Shown here in pieces: positions 24,234-32,944 of a DNA stretch of 55,172 nucleotides (its first letter is position 1; the number at the start of each line of letters is the position of its first letter). The position numbers and the translations under genes are program-made. The notes below the pieces were generated by a model. That model was not told the origin of the DNA, made no database searches, and was given only the letters and a program-made list of their open reading frames with translations. Origin of the DNA: Gemmatimonadota bacterium (GTDB lineage Bacteria > 4572-55 > J002); contig RFFQ01000170.1 in assembly GCA_003697105.1 (NCBI GenBank), forward strand, positions 1 through 55,172, read 5' to 3'.

Positions 24234-25920
24234 ATCTCTTAAAAAACGCTCGGATGTGCTCCAGTGTGAAACAATTCAGCACATCATCCTTCCGTAATCC
24301 CCCTTTCCGTGCAATCGGAATCCCATATTGGGTGGTATCGGTTAAACCCCCCATTCGATGCGCATCGGGTCCTATCAGGATTTTCACGCCCCGTTCGGTC
24401 GCTTTCCGTAACCAACGCCAATCCAAATCCAACCGGCGCGGGTTTGCATTGAGTTCAAGTGCAACATGATACTCCGCCGCAGCGTCTATTACGGCTTCGA
24501 GATTCACAGGATAGCTCTCACGTTGCAATAACAACCGTCCCGTGGGATGCCCCAATACCCGCACATAAGGATTCGACATTGCTCGGATAATCCGTTCCGT
24601 CATTTCCCCTTCCTTCATATTGAATTTGGTATGAACGGAAGCAATCACAAAATCAAATTCTGCCAGTAGGTCATCGGAATAATCTAGCGAGCCATCGGCT
24701 AAAATATCGCACTCAATCCCCTTCAGAATCTCGATGGTCTCCAAGCACGCATTGAGTCGATCAATTTCCCTCAATTGAGCATAGACCCGTTCCGGTTTCA
24801 TTCCATTTGCCACCGTAGAAGATTGGCTGTGGTCGGTAATTCCCACGTAGTGATAACCTAAACCGGCGGCGGCTTGTGCCATCTCTTCCACCGAGTGCAC
24901 ACCATCACTGTAAGTGGTATGCACGTGCAACACGCCCCGTAGGTCACCGGCATTAATAAGATTCGGCAGATGCCGAAAATCGGTCCATTCCGGTTCACGT
25001 ATTTCGGGGGGGAGATACGGTAAATCCAATAGATTGAAAATGGCGGCTTCATTCGCAAACAACAAGGGTTTACCTTGTTGTAAAATTTGGTCCCACTCCA
25101 AGGTCAAACCGGCCTGTTCAAGCTGGGTCTGCCATTGTTTCACCACTGTTTTATGTCCGGTAGTATAAAAAAGTGCTACCGGGAATCGCTCCGGTGCCAC
25201 CAGACTCAGGTCAACTTCTTGCCCACCCGCCAAGCGGGTTTGGATTCGCTGCGAGGAGCGGTCAATCACCTCGCCAAACGCAGGGTGTTCACAAATAGAC
25301 TGGGTCAAACCGGCGGGATCATCCGTACCGATCAATATATCAATATCGCGGACAACCTCACACCGGCGGCGCAGACTGCCCATAAAACTAAGCGCATCTA
25401 CCCGAGAGTCATTTTGTAAGATCGTCATTAGGGGTTCGGCGAGGCTTAGGGCTTGGTCATACCGCATTTTACCGGCATACTGTTTCAAGAGCGCAATACC
25501 TTCCAGGATGTTTGTTTGGGTTTTTCGTCCAAAGCCGGACATTTGGGCAATCCGTCCCGCGTGACAGGCGCGTTCCAGTTGGTCAACGGTCTCAATACCG
25601 GCTTCATAAAGCTGCCGGACTTTTTTTGCTCCCAACCCTTTAATGCGGATCATCTGTTGCACGCCGGCAGGCACTTCCGCCCGCAGTTCATCAAGCAACC
25701 CTAAAGTGCCACTATCCAGCAGCTCAATGATATTTTCCTGAGTGGCTTTCCCCACACCACGAATTTTTTCCGTGCGAAGTGCCTCCACGTTGCCGGTAAA
25801 GGTTTCCACAGCACGTGCCGCATTGGCGTATGCCTGCGTTTTGAACTTATTTTCACCTTTGAGTTCCAGCAAGATACCAACTTCTTTAAGTACGTGGGCA
25901 ATCTGTTTCTTATCCATCAT
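24232..25920 (-). CDS. polX: DNA polymerase X family protein with PHP domain
   Basis: 562 residues, the usual length of bacterial PolX. Helix-hairpin-helix segments (about 50-125, 'GVGKATQENIIELL', 'IKGLGAKKVRQLYEAG') precede the nucleotidyltransferase palm with GSLRRRCEVVRDIDILIG (about 183-200), which holds two catalytic Asp, and a third in 'EVDLSLV'. The C-terminal PHP domain (about 335-560) starts VLHVHTTYSDG and has 'VGITDHS', 'IASVHTK', 'LGHPTGR', 'ELNANP' and 'IGPDAH', i.e. its metal ligands. It acts in gap-filling base-excision repair with 3'-5' exonuclease activity. AAGGATACC precedes the start. It is the last gene of the bacillithiol operon. Confidence 0.93.
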   Translation of the reverse strand: MMDKKQIAHVLKEVGILLELKGENKFKTQAYANAARAVETFTGNVEALRTEKIRGVGKATQENIIELLDSGTLGLLDELRAEVPAGVQQMIRIKGLGAKKVRQLYEAGIETVDQLERACHAGRIAQMSGFGRKTQTNILEGIALLKQYAGKMRYDQALSLAEPLMTILQNDSRVDALSFMGSLRRRCEVVRDIDILIGTDDPAGLTQSICEHPAFGEVIDRSSQRIQTRLAGGQEVDLSLVAPERFPVALFYTTGHKTVVKQWQTQLEQAGLTLEWDQILQQGKPLLFANEAAIFNLLDLPYLPPEIREPEWTDFRHLPNLINAGDLRGVLHVHTTYSDGVHSVEEMAQAAAGLGYHYVGITDHSQSSTVANGMKPERVYAQLREIDRLNACLETIEILKGIECDILADGSLDYSDDLLAEFDFVIASVHTKFNMKEGEMTERIIRAMSNPYVRVLGHPTGRLLLQRESYPVNLEAVIDAAAEYHVALELNANPRRLDLDWRWLRKATERGVKILIGPDAHRMGGLTDTTQYGIPIARKGGLRKDDVLNCFTLEHIRAFFKR

Positions 25921-25929
25921 GGTATCCTT

Positions 25930-27054
25930 CTATTGGTCTAAGATGCGTTGGTAGTAAGCTTCATAACGTGGGATAATCACCTGCGGAGAGAATGATCGCA
26001 AGGCATGTTCGCGCCCTTTACGTCCCATTTCACGCCGGAGGTCGTGATCTTTCAGCAACCGGATCGCATAATCAGCCATCGTATCCACGTCACCGACTTC
26101 CGCCAAATAACCGGTCTCCCCGGATAGTACCACTTCTCGCAGACCACCCGCATTGGAACCGATTACCGGCACACCCGAACTCATGGCTTCCAACGCGGAA
26201 AGCCCAAAACTTTCGTGTTCGCTGGGGAAAAGCATCAGATCACTGAGGGCTAACAAATCGGGTATGCCATCTTGCTTCCCCAAATAGCGAATTTTATCAC
26301 AAATCTTGAGTTGCCGGCAATAGGTTTCCGAAGAAACCCGTTCTGGACCATCACCGACCATCAGCAAAATGGCATCAACTTCTTGTTGGACCCGGTAAAA
26401 AATATCCACCACATCTTTGATCCGCTTGACCGGACGGAAATTGGAGATATGAATCAGCACTTTTTTACCCCGAGAAAGCTGGCAACGACGCATATTACGG
26501 GAGAGAACTCCAGAGAACAAATCTGTATCAATAAAATTCGGAATCACCTCAATGGGTCGCTGGATTTGCAAAGTGCGGATCGTCTCCTGACGCATCCACT
26601 CCGAAACGGTCGTGACCCCATCACTTTTTTCAATAGAAAATTGGGTGATCGGCAAAAAAGAGGCGTCTGTACCCACAATGGTAATGTCCGTACCGTGTAA
26701 GGTAGTGATAACTTTAACCTTATCCGCCCCGACAATTTGTTGTGCCAGATACCCACTGGTCGCATGAGGGATGGCATAATGAACATGTAGCAAATCGAGG
26801 TTTTCGTGGCGGATAATATCGCTCATTTTGGCGGCTAACGAGATCGCATACGGTTGGTACTCAAACAGAGGATATTTCATGACCTCCACTTCGTGAAAAA
26901 AGATATTTTCATGAAAGTAATGATGAAGGCGAGCCGGCATAGCATAGCTAATAAAATGCACCGCATGACCTCGATTGGCGAGTTCCTTGCCCAACTCCGT
27001 CGCAATGATGCCGCTACCGCCATAGGTCGGGTAACAAGTGATACCGATTTTCAT
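25930..27054 (-). CDS. bshA: N-acetyl-alpha-D-glucosaminyl L-malate synthase BshA
   Basis: 374 residues from the ATG at 27054 (AAGGAACTTGC upstream). GT4-family glycosyltransferase that couples UDP-GlcNAc with L-malate, the first step to bacillithiol. The opening [20 protein letters not shown] is the BshA signature, followed by '[15 protein letters not shown]', '[12 protein letters not shown]', and the E-x7-E motif in [14 protein letters not shown]. It lies 23 nt after bshB1 and 9 nt before polX. With bshB1 and bshC beside it, the assignment is secure over other GT4 enzymes. Confidence 0.95.
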   Translation of the reverse strand: MKIGITCYPTYGGSGIIATELGKELANRGHAVHFISYAMPARLHHYFHENIFFHEVEVMKYPLFEYQPYAISLAAKMSDIIRHENLDLLHVHYAIPHATSGYLAQQIVGADKVKVITTLHGTDITIVGTDASFLPITQFSIEKSDGVTTVSEWMRQETIRTLQIQRPIEVIPNFIDTDLFSGVLSRNMRRCQLSRGKKVLIHISNFRPVKRIKDVVDIFYRVQQEVDAILLMVGDGPERVSSETYCRQLKICDKIRYLGKQDGIPDLLALSDLMLFPSEHESFGLSALEAMSSGVPVIGSNAGGLREVVLSGETGYLAEVGDVDTMADYAIRLLKDHDLRREMGRKGREHALRSFSPQVIIPRYEAYYQRILDQ

Positions 27055-27077
27055 GCAAGTTCCTTTTGACAAATAGG

Positions 27078-27809
27078 TTATAATGACAAAATAGCCATGA
27101 CATTCTGGGTTGAAACCGGTTCGGACATCCAAAACGGTTCACCATAGCGCACTTGAATTTTGGAGCCCCAATAACTTGCCCGTCCGGTAATGCCTTCCCA
27201 AAACGTTTTACTGCTGATGTACGTCTCCGGCTCACCGGTGGAAGCATTGGCTTGATAAAATTGGCTCTGGTATGCTTGAATGGCGACAAGTTTGTACTCA
27301 AACACATCCGAGACATCCACAATAATCGTGGGTTGCACTGGGATGTAATGGGTAAAATAATAGAGAATCTTAAGCGGTCGATACGGTGTTTGACCGGTAT
27401 CAATTGCCCGCAATCCACTATAAAAAGCGGCTTCTTTTACCAAGTAGCTCGCATGGACGTGATCGGGATGGCGGTCTTCTGGATAGGGGATCAAAATCAA
27501 GTGAGGTTGAAATTCGCGTAACGTCTGAATCACTCGTAACCGGTGTTCGGGAGTCTGCGCAATACCCCCATCTGGGATTTCCAGATTAACACGAACATCC
27601 AACCCCAGAAGCGTACTTGCCGCTTGTGCTTCTTCCGCACGGATTTCGGGTGTCCCGCGCGTGCCCATCTCACCGCGGGTAAGGTCGCAGATACCGGTAC
27701 GATACCCGTGTTGTTTGGATTTGAGCAAAGTTCCACCGCAAAAAAGCTCCCCATCATCTGGATGTGGAGCAAACACGAGGATATCCAATTTCGTGCTTGA
27801 ATCCGGCAT
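27078..27809 (-). CDS. bshB1: bacillithiol biosynthesis deacetylase BshB1
   Basis: 243 residues, LmbE/PIG-L fold. It removes the acetyl group from GlcNAc-malate. The zinc motif APHPDDGELFCGG (about 14-26) and the second motif DRHPDHVHA (about 112-120) are intact, and 'RGEMGTRGTPEIRAEEA' is a family signature. GAGGTCATT precedes the ATG. Between bshC (8 nt) and bshA (23 nt) on one transcript. Confidence 0.94.
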   Translation of the reverse strand: MPDSSTKLDILVFAPHPDDGELFCGGTLLKSKQHGYRTGICDLTRGEMGTRGTPEIRAEEAQAASTLLGLDVRVNLEIPDGGIAQTPEHRLRVIQTLREFQPHLILIPYPEDRHPDHVHASYLVKEAAFYSGLRAIDTGQTPYRPLKILYYFTHYIPVQPTIIVDVSDVFEYKLVAIQAYQSQFYQANASTGEPETYISSKTFWEGITGRASYWGSKIQVRYGEPFWMSEPVSTQNVMAILSL

Positions 27810-27817
27810 AATGACCT

Positions 27818-29425
27818 CTATAATTCAATAAGTCGGTGCGCTACCGGTCGATCATCGATTGCGCCATAAATGGTTTTTATCAGATCAAAGCCATAGCGAA
27901 TCAGGTAATACACAATGTTAAACACACGTTCTTGCAAATTCCCATTCGGGTAGAGGTGAGCTTGTATTTTGGCGAGCTGTCCGGTGATCACCTTCTGGTT
28001 TTTTTGTTGAGCCGCAATGGAACGCTCTTCCAACTTATCAATTTGATATTTAATCTTTTGTAAAGCGTTCTCGGTGGCAGACGCCAAATTGGGGTCAATT
28101 GACCCCACCAATTGTGCCAACGAGCGCAACTCGGCACTCATATTCGCATGAACCTGCGCAAACACCGGCGCTAAATCGATATCCACATCACCGATAACCC
28201 GCCGGAACAGACTTTTACTATCCAGAAACACATCGGTCAGTGAGAGATGATATTTGGCTAAGGATTTACGAATTTTGCCTTCTATAATCGTAAAGGACGC
28301 CCGTGGATAGATCAACGGCATCGCCTGTTCATACAAGTGATACGCCGCTTTGAGTTGGGCAAAATAGGCAATTTCCCCCGGACCTGCCACGTATGCCACC
28401 GTCGGGAACAGTATATCTTGCAGAATGGGGCGCAACACTACATCCGTCGTAAATTTTAACGGATGTGCTTCTATTTCCTGACATAATTCCGTTTCACTAA
28501 AAGCGTGAAGTCCCGCCTGAAACTGATCCCCTTCAATCCGGATACGCTGACGTATTCCATCAACAGTATAAAACAGATGAAGTTGAGAATCTCGTAGCTG
28601 AATCTGTTGGTGGTAGCCGGCATCTTTTAGAGCGTTGGTTTGAGATTGAAGGGCAGAATCCAAAGCGGAGGCGTCACTCACGGCTTTTTGGAATACCGGT
28701 ATATATAGATTCGCACAGGCTTCATCCAATGGATTGAACAACACCAAGCCATAGGTTGCCATTAACTGCGCCAAAAATCGCCCAAAAGCCCCGGAAAACG
28801 TGTATTCTGGGCGGTAGGTATCGTTCAAAAGCGCCAATACGGCAGGTAAAAAATCAGTTACGGGATTATCATCTACAAACGAGTCAATAATCTTGCGAAT
28901 TTCATCGCCCAATCTCCGTTGGCTCACAATTTGTGCCGAATTATCGGGTTGGGGGAGGCTCAGCCGGCGTAACTCGTTTTGCAGAGTGGCATAATCGATG
29001 TGATTCACTTCCGCAAAGTCATGATCAAAGGCTTCCAACCAAAAAACGGGCACACAAGGGACATCATACATCTCCTGCCATTGCGCCGCCAACTTGCAGG
29101 CAGTTAATGCTTTATAGATTGTGTACAAGGGACCGCCGAAAAGCCCAAGTTGTTGTCCGGTAACGATGGTACGAGCACCGTTTTTCAAATGTTGGATGTG
29201 CGTGAACGTCAATTCACTACTTCCAAATTCTCGATTTTGACGTTCCAGAACCGTAATCAACTGGGGGGAACACACCGGCAGGAACGACTCCTCCTGCAAG
29301 AAAAGGTGATCCACATCTGAAAAGCGATATTCAAAAAACGGGGTAATAGATTCGGTTTGATTCAAATAATCCTGATACAGTGAGCTGGTACCGGGCAATT
29401 CGGAGGCATTCACGGTGTGAGACAT
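27818..29425 (-). CDS. bshC: putative cysteine ligase BshC
   Basis: 535 residues, the usual BshC length. It adds cysteine to glucosaminyl-malate, the last step to bacillithiol. The hallmark 'TIVTGQQLGLFGGPLYTIYK' is at about 90-110. Also seen are 'CVPVFWLEAFDHDFAEVNHI' and a long C-terminal coiled coil (LEERSIAAQQKNQKVITGQL), both characteristic. AGGAAATCATC precedes the ATG. It starts 15 nt after a methyltransferase gene and precedes bshB1 by 8 nt. In Bacillus bshC lies away from bshA-bshB1, so having all three together is a useful feature. Confidence 0.96.
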   Translation of the reverse strand: MSHTVNASELPGTSSLYQDYLNQTESITPFFEYRFSDVDHLFLQEESFLPVCSPQLITVLERQNREFGSSELTFTHIQHLKNGARTIVTGQQLGLFGGPLYTIYKALTACKLAAQWQEMYDVPCVPVFWLEAFDHDFAEVNHIDYATLQNELRRLSLPQPDNSAQIVSQRRLGDEIRKIIDSFVDDNPVTDFLPAVLALLNDTYRPEYTFSGAFGRFLAQLMATYGLVLFNPLDEACANLYIPVFQKAVSDASALDSALQSQTNALKDAGYHQQIQLRDSQLHLFYTVDGIRQRIRIEGDQFQAGLHAFSETELCQEIEAHPLKFTTDVVLRPILQDILFPTVAYVAGPGEIAYFAQLKAAYHLYEQAMPLIYPRASFTIIEGKIRKSLAKYHLSLTDVFLDSKSLFRRVIGDVDIDLAPVFAQVHANMSAELRSLAQLVGSIDPNLASATENALQKIKYQIDKLEERSIAAQQKNQKVITGQLAKIQAHLYPNGNLQERVFNIVYYLIRYGFDLIKTIYGAIDDRPVAHRLIEL

Positions 29426-29440
29426 GATGATTTCCTGTGG

Positions 29441-30172
29441 TTAAGATTTATGAGCAAATAAAATCATGCGGTTACTTTGTTGGGGGTCATAAGGTTCACC
29501 GGTGTAAGAACCGTATATCTCATCAAGGGTAAGTCCCACATTATCAAACAAATCCTGCATTTCAGGTAAGGAGTACAGCCGCACGGATTCTAAAAATGTT
29601 CGGACACTCTCCCCATCAGAGACGGTAATCTCTTTTTCTACCCGATGGTGCGCAACCCAACGACGTTGGGTGACATGATACTTCCCGACATGCTTTTCGT
29701 CGAACGGGACTAAATGCGCGATAACATACGATGGATTCAGATAATCTAAGATCAATGTTCCATCGGGCTGGAGGACTCGGGCATATTCGAGGAACACTCC
29801 TTTATTTTCATCATCATCAAAATAGCCAAAACTGGTAAACAGGCTTAGCACGGTCGAAAAAACCTGATCTCGAAACGGTAATTGGCGCATATCTCCTCGA
29901 ACAAAAGGGACATCTAATTTTGCCTTATGAATAGCTTTTTGCGCTACGCGGAGTAAATCTGGGGATAAATCCATCCCAATAACCGGATACCCTCGTTTTG
30001 CCAATTCCAAGCTATGCCGTCCGTTTCCGCATCCACAATCTAATATCCATGTTGTTGATGATTGTAAAAGCCGGTTTTGGATCAATTCTAACAATTGCCG
30101 GGCATCTGCCACATTCCGGTGAGCATATACCCGAAGATAAATTTCGTTGAACCAGTCACGATACCAAGTCAT
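29441..30172 (-). CDS. class I SAM-dependent methyltransferase (candidate N-methyl-bacillithiol synthase)
   Basis: 243 residues. Motif I is WILDCGCGNGRHSLELAKRG (about 42-61), motif II 'VIGMDLSP', and motif III 'VLSLFTSFGYFDDDENKGVF'; the C-terminal half is beta-rich. The N-terminus TWYRDWFNEIYLRVYAHRN fits a common bacterial subgroup. Placement 15 nt upstream of bshC suggests it acts on the thiol. In Chlorobi, NmbA, a SAM methyltransferase, converts bacillithiol to N-methyl-bacillithiol; equating this gene with NmbA is inference. The leader is entirely GAGTT-type repeat (on the other strand) and there is no Shine-Dalgarno before the ATG (AACTCCT-ATG). Another possible role is a general metabolite methyltransferase. 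Confidence 0.8.
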   Translation of the reverse strand: MTWYRDWFNEIYLRVYAHRNVADARQLLELIQNRLLQSSTTWILDCGCGNGRHSLELAKRGYPVIGMDLSPDLLRVAQKAIHKAKLDVPFVRGDMRQLPFRDQVFSTVLSLFTSFGYFDDDENKGVFLEYARVLQPDGTLILDYLNPSYVIAHLVPFDEKHVGKYHVTQRRWVAHHRVEKEITVSDGESVRTFLESVRLYSLPEMQDLFDNVGLTLDEIYGSYTGEPYDPQQSNRMILFAHKS

Positions 30173-30383
30173 AGGAGTTTTACGAGTTTGGGAGTTGATG
30201 AGTTTTACGAGTTTTACGAGTTTGGGAGTTGATGAGTTTTACGAGTTGATGAGTTTTACGAGTTTTACGAGTTTGGGAGTTGATGAGTTTTACGAGTTCA
30301 TGAGTTTTACGAGTTTTACGAGTTTATGAGTTTTACGAGTTTATGAGTTTTACGAGTTTATGAGTTTTACGAGTTTGATGAGT
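30173..30383 (+). repeat. GAGTT-type short tandem repeat array B (about 25 units)
   Basis: About 25 units of 8-9 nt, each GAGTT plus TTAC, TGG, GAT, TAT or CAT (for example GAGTTTTAC, GAGTTTGG, GAGTTGAT). The middle shows higher-order repetition of the block GAGTTTGG-GAGTTGAT-GAGTTTTAC. The array abuts the methyltransferase start codon at 30172. Unit types are the same as array A near position 490. It translates to a low-complexity Ser/Thr/Phe peptide and is not a gene. Confidence 0.95.
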
Positions 30384-30418
30384 TCATCCTTCATCCTTCA
30401 TCCTTCATCCTTCATCCT
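30384..30418 (+). repeat. heptamer repeat (TCATCCT)5
   Basis: Five exact TCATCCT copies in tandem, directly following array B and ending 16 nt before the stop of the SDR gene. Arrays B and C together fill the whole gap between the two genes. Confidence 0.95.
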
Positions 30419-30434
30419 TCCGATGCCTTCCGCC

Positions 30435-31151
30435 TTACTTTTGGTGAGTGGGGCGAATATCAATATCGCTGACCAAAGCTCGTTCCGGCATTATCAGGGC
30501 ACTGATGATCACATCGGCGACGTCCTTTGGATGGAGGATTTTATCTCGATTTGGTGGTTCAAAGCCCGCATTATCGAAAAACGGGGTATCAACTGATCCC
30601 GGGCAAACCGATAACACCCGGATATTGTGTTTTCGGACTTCCATCATCAGTGATTTGGTAAAGCCGAGTACCGCATGTTTGGTAGCACAATAACCCGAAC
30701 CACCCGGTACCGGATTTTTACCCGCCAAGGATGCCACATTGACAATAGCGCCTTGCTGGTTACGAATCATGGTGGGTAACACCGCTTTGGTGCAAAGGAA
30801 CAATCCCCGGACATTCACATTCCACATCAAATCCCATTCTTCAACCGTTGCTTCCACCACCGGCTTGAAAATCCCCAACCCGGCATTGTTGACCAAAATA
30901 TCAACGGTGTCCATCATTCGCAAAGTTTGATCGATCATCGCCGCAATCTGGTCTTTATCCGTCAGATCGGTGGGGATGACAATGCACTTTCGCCCAAACC
31001 GTTGAATGCGGGCGGCAACGGCTCGCAATTCCTCTCGGGAGCGGCTTGCCAGCGCCACATGTGCTCCCTGTGAAGCCAGTTTTAAAGCTACAGCTCGCCC
31101 AATACCCCGGCTTGCCCCTGTGACCAATGCCACCTTATTTGTGAGTGTCAT
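30435..31151 (-). CDS. short-chain dehydrogenase/reductase
   Basis: 238 residues from the ATG at 31151 (AAAGGACGGTT upstream; an earlier in-frame ATG at 31169 contains this site). Classical SDR: NAD(P) motif TGASRGIG (about 12-19), NNAG near 90, the catalytic Ser in 'NVASLAGK', and Y-x-x-x-K in GYCATKHA (about 152-159). The basic residues after strand 2 (ASRSREEL) suggest NADPH. The substrate is unknown; sequence resembles FabG/3-ketoacyl reductases and sepiapterin-type reductases. It has its own promoter (31204-31232) and may be the first gene of the transcript into the bacillithiol genes, if transcription passes the repeats. Confidence 0.9.
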   Translation of the reverse strand: MTLTNKVALVTGASRGIGRAVALKLASQGAHVALASRSREELRAVAARIQRFGRKCIVIPTDLTDKDQIAAMIDQTLRMMDTVDILVNNAGLGIFKPVVEATVEEWDLMWNVNVRGLFLCTKAVLPTMIRNQQGAIVNVASLAGKNPVPGGSGYCATKHAVLGFTKSLMMEVRKHNIRVLSVCPGSVDTPFFDNAGFEPPNRDKILHPKDVADVIISALIMPERALVSDIDIRPTHQK

Positions 31152-31203
31152 AACCGTCCTTTCCCGCATTCATGCTAAAAGAGATAGTCAAATTCCCAGC
31201 GAT

Positions 31204-31232
31204 AGAATAACCGCGGAGATGCATAATGTCAA
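31204..31232 (-). promoter_or_regulatory. sigma-70-type promoter of the SDR gene, TTGACA-N17-TATTCT
   Basis: On the minus strand TTGACA (31232-31227), 17 nt, TATTCT (31209-31204). The start codon is about 50 nt downstream. The rest of 31152-31435 holds no other clear element; the thioredoxin promoter was not located with confidence. Confidence 0.8.
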
Positions 31233-31435
31233 GCCCGAAGGCATTTAAGCTGTAGCGTTCTACATTCAAGAGGTTCACGTTGTGAGCATCCCCATAAAAA
31301 TCTTGTTTATTTCAGCGTAACCGATTATCTTTTCCGGCAAATTTGTGATTATTTCCAAATGACTTCGTGAGATTTATTCGGCAGAATAGAATTTTAATTC
31401 CTCATTATTTCTTAACCTAGAAGGAGTTTATTGCA

Positions 31436-31759
31436 ATGTCAATGGCAAAACTGAACACTGATAATTTCGAGGCAATAATTATAAATGCCGGTAAACCTGC
31501 CGTACTGGACTTTGGGGCAGGCTGGTGCGCACCTTGTAAAAAAATTGAACCTATTTTGGAAGAGCTTTCCGAAGAATATGGAGACCAAGCGGTATTTGGG
31601 AAGGTTGATATTGATAATTACCCGGATATTGCCGCCCAGTTCAATGTGATGAGTGTACCCACGGTGATTTTTCTGAAAAACGGAGAAGAACAGGATCGGA
31701 TTATCGGCTTGGAAAAGAAACCCAAGATTGTGAAGCGATTAGAAGCCATACTAGGATGA
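31436..31759 (+). CDS. thioredoxin
   Basis: 107 residues with a complete thioredoxin fold. The active site is W-C-A-P-C (about 31-35) rather than the usual WCGPC, the cis-proline is in 'SVPTVIF', and the buried Asp is replaced by the 'LDFGAGW' context. It is a cytoplasmic disulfide reductase. AGAAGGAG lies 9 nt upstream. It is monocistronic, ended by a strong bidirectional terminator. It sits between the bacillithiol operon and the glycan island; a link to thiol metabolism is possible but unproven. Confidence 0.92.
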   Translation: MSMAKLNTDNFEAIIINAGKPAVLDFGAGWCAPCKKIEPILEELSEEYGDQAVFGKVDIDNYPDIAAQFNVMSVPTVIFLKNGEEQDRIIGLEKKPKIVKRLEAILG

Positions 31760-31780
31760 ACTTACACGGCATAATTGCCT

Positions 31781-31817
31781 AAAAAGACCTGCTGAAGTGG
31801 TGCCAGCAGGTCTTTTT
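31781..31817. terminator. bidirectional terminator between thioredoxin and wecE-like gene
   Basis: AAAAAGACCTGCTG (31781-31794) pairs perfectly with CAGCAGGTCTTTTT (31804-31817). It has T runs on both strands and lies between convergent genes. Confidence 0.92.
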
Positions 31818-32944
31818 TATACCGTAAAGGTTTGAATAGCCTCAATCACGCGTGCTTGATCGGAGGGAGTCAAATCGTTGTAAAACGGAAGGCGAACAAG
31901 CCGGTCACTCACCGACTCGGTGACCGGACACATCCCCGGCTGGCCGCCCAATTGGCGTCCCATTTTAGAGAGATGGAGCGGCAAATAGTGAAAAACAGTT
32001 TGCACACCCCGGTCTCGCAGAAATGAGATAAACCGGTCCCGGCTTTCCAGCGTAGGCAATAGTAAGTAAAAGAGATGTGCGGAATGATGACAATGTGCGG
32101 GTACCACCGGCAATTGGACATCTTGTGCCGCTGCCCAATCCGAAAGTCCGGTGTAATACGTTGACCAGATTTCGTGCCGTCGCTTTTGAATCTGGTCTTT
32201 ATGTTCAAACTGAGCAAATAAAAATGCGGCTAATAGGTCGGAAGGTAAAAAGCTTGAACCAACATCCACCCACGTATATTTATCGACTTGACCTCGAAAA
32301 AACCGGCTACGGTCTGTGCCTTTCTCCCGGATAATTTCAGCGCGTTCAATAAACCTTTCCGCATTGATGAGCAACGCGCCCCCTTCGCCACAATGAAAAT
32401 TTTTGGTCTCATGGAAGCTTTGTGTCGCCAGAGCGCCAAACGTACCCAAATATTGACCATAGTAGGTTGCAAATAACCCGTGGGCATTATCCTCAATAAC
32501 TAAAATGTTGTGGTGGTTTGCGATGGACACAATCGCATTCATTTCGCACGCGACCCCCCCATAATGGACGGGTACAACGGCTCGGGTTCGCGGGGTTATT
32601 TTGGACTCCAATAGGGTTTCATCCAAATTGAGTGTGTCCGGACGGACATCAATAAACACCGGGGTTGCTCCTCGCACTAAAAACGCATTGACCGTCGAGA
32701 CAAACGTAAATGCCGGCACAATCACCTCGTCCCCGGGCTGAAGATTGAGCAACAGTGCGGACATTTCCAACGCATCGGTACAAGATGTTGTCAGCAATAC
32801 TTTTTTCACACCCAACGTATCTTGTAAAAACGCATGACATTTTTGAGTGAACACGCCGTCACCCGAAATTTTGCCGCGTTCTACTGCTTCCGTCATATAC
32901 TGCATTTCTTTCCCCGTCATGTGGGGTCGATTAAACCGGATCAT
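31817..32944 (-). CDS. wecE: dTDP-4-amino-4,6-dideoxygalactose transaminase (WecE/RffA type)
   Basis: 375 residues, DegT/DnrJ/EryC1/StrS fold. It closely follows WecE: 'SGDGVFTQKCHAFLQ', 'VLLTTSCTDALEMSALLL', 'GDEVIVPAFTFVSTVNAF', 'FIDVRPDTLNLDETLLE', 'PVHYGGVACEMNAI', the PLP lysine in SFHETKNF, and 'EIIREKGTDRSRFFRGQVDK'. It would convert dTDP-4-keto-6-deoxyglucose to a 4-amino-4,6-dideoxyhexose for a surface glycan. Partner genes rmlA/rmlB are not in the window. It overlaps the flippase-like gene by 14 nt and is last in the glycan operon. Confidence 0.9.
   Translation of the reverse strand: MIRFNRPHMTGKEMQYMTEAVERGKISGDGVFTQKCHAFLQDTLGVKKVLLTTSCTDALEMSALLLNLQPGDEVIVPAFTFVSTVNAFLVRGATPVFIDVRPDTLNLDETLLESKITPRTRAVVPVHYGGVACEMNAIVSIANHHNILVIEDNAHGLFATYYGQYLGTFGALATQSFHETKNFHCGEGGALLINAERFIERAEIIREKGTDRSRFFRGQVDKYTWVDVGSSFLPSDLLAAFLFAQFEHKDQIQKRRHEIWSTYYTGLSDWAAAQDVQLPVVPAHCHHSAHLFYLLLPTLESRDRFISFLRDRGVQTVFHYLPLHLSKMGRQLGGQPGMCPVTESVSDRLVRLPFYNDLTPSDQARVIEAIQTFTV

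Noticed and set aside
24107-24469. Protein-coding frame over the small RNA region
   Set aside because: It runs through a terminator and then antisense into polX, and matches nothing; the RNA reading explains the promoter and hairpins.
30147-30329. Reading frame coding a Ser/Thr/Phe-rich 60-residue peptide
   Set aside because: It is a translation of the repeat array and overlaps the methyltransferase start on the other strand.
30173-30418. CRISPR array
   Set aside because: Units are 7-9 nt and contiguous, with no unique spacers and no cas genes; it is a simple tandem repeat.
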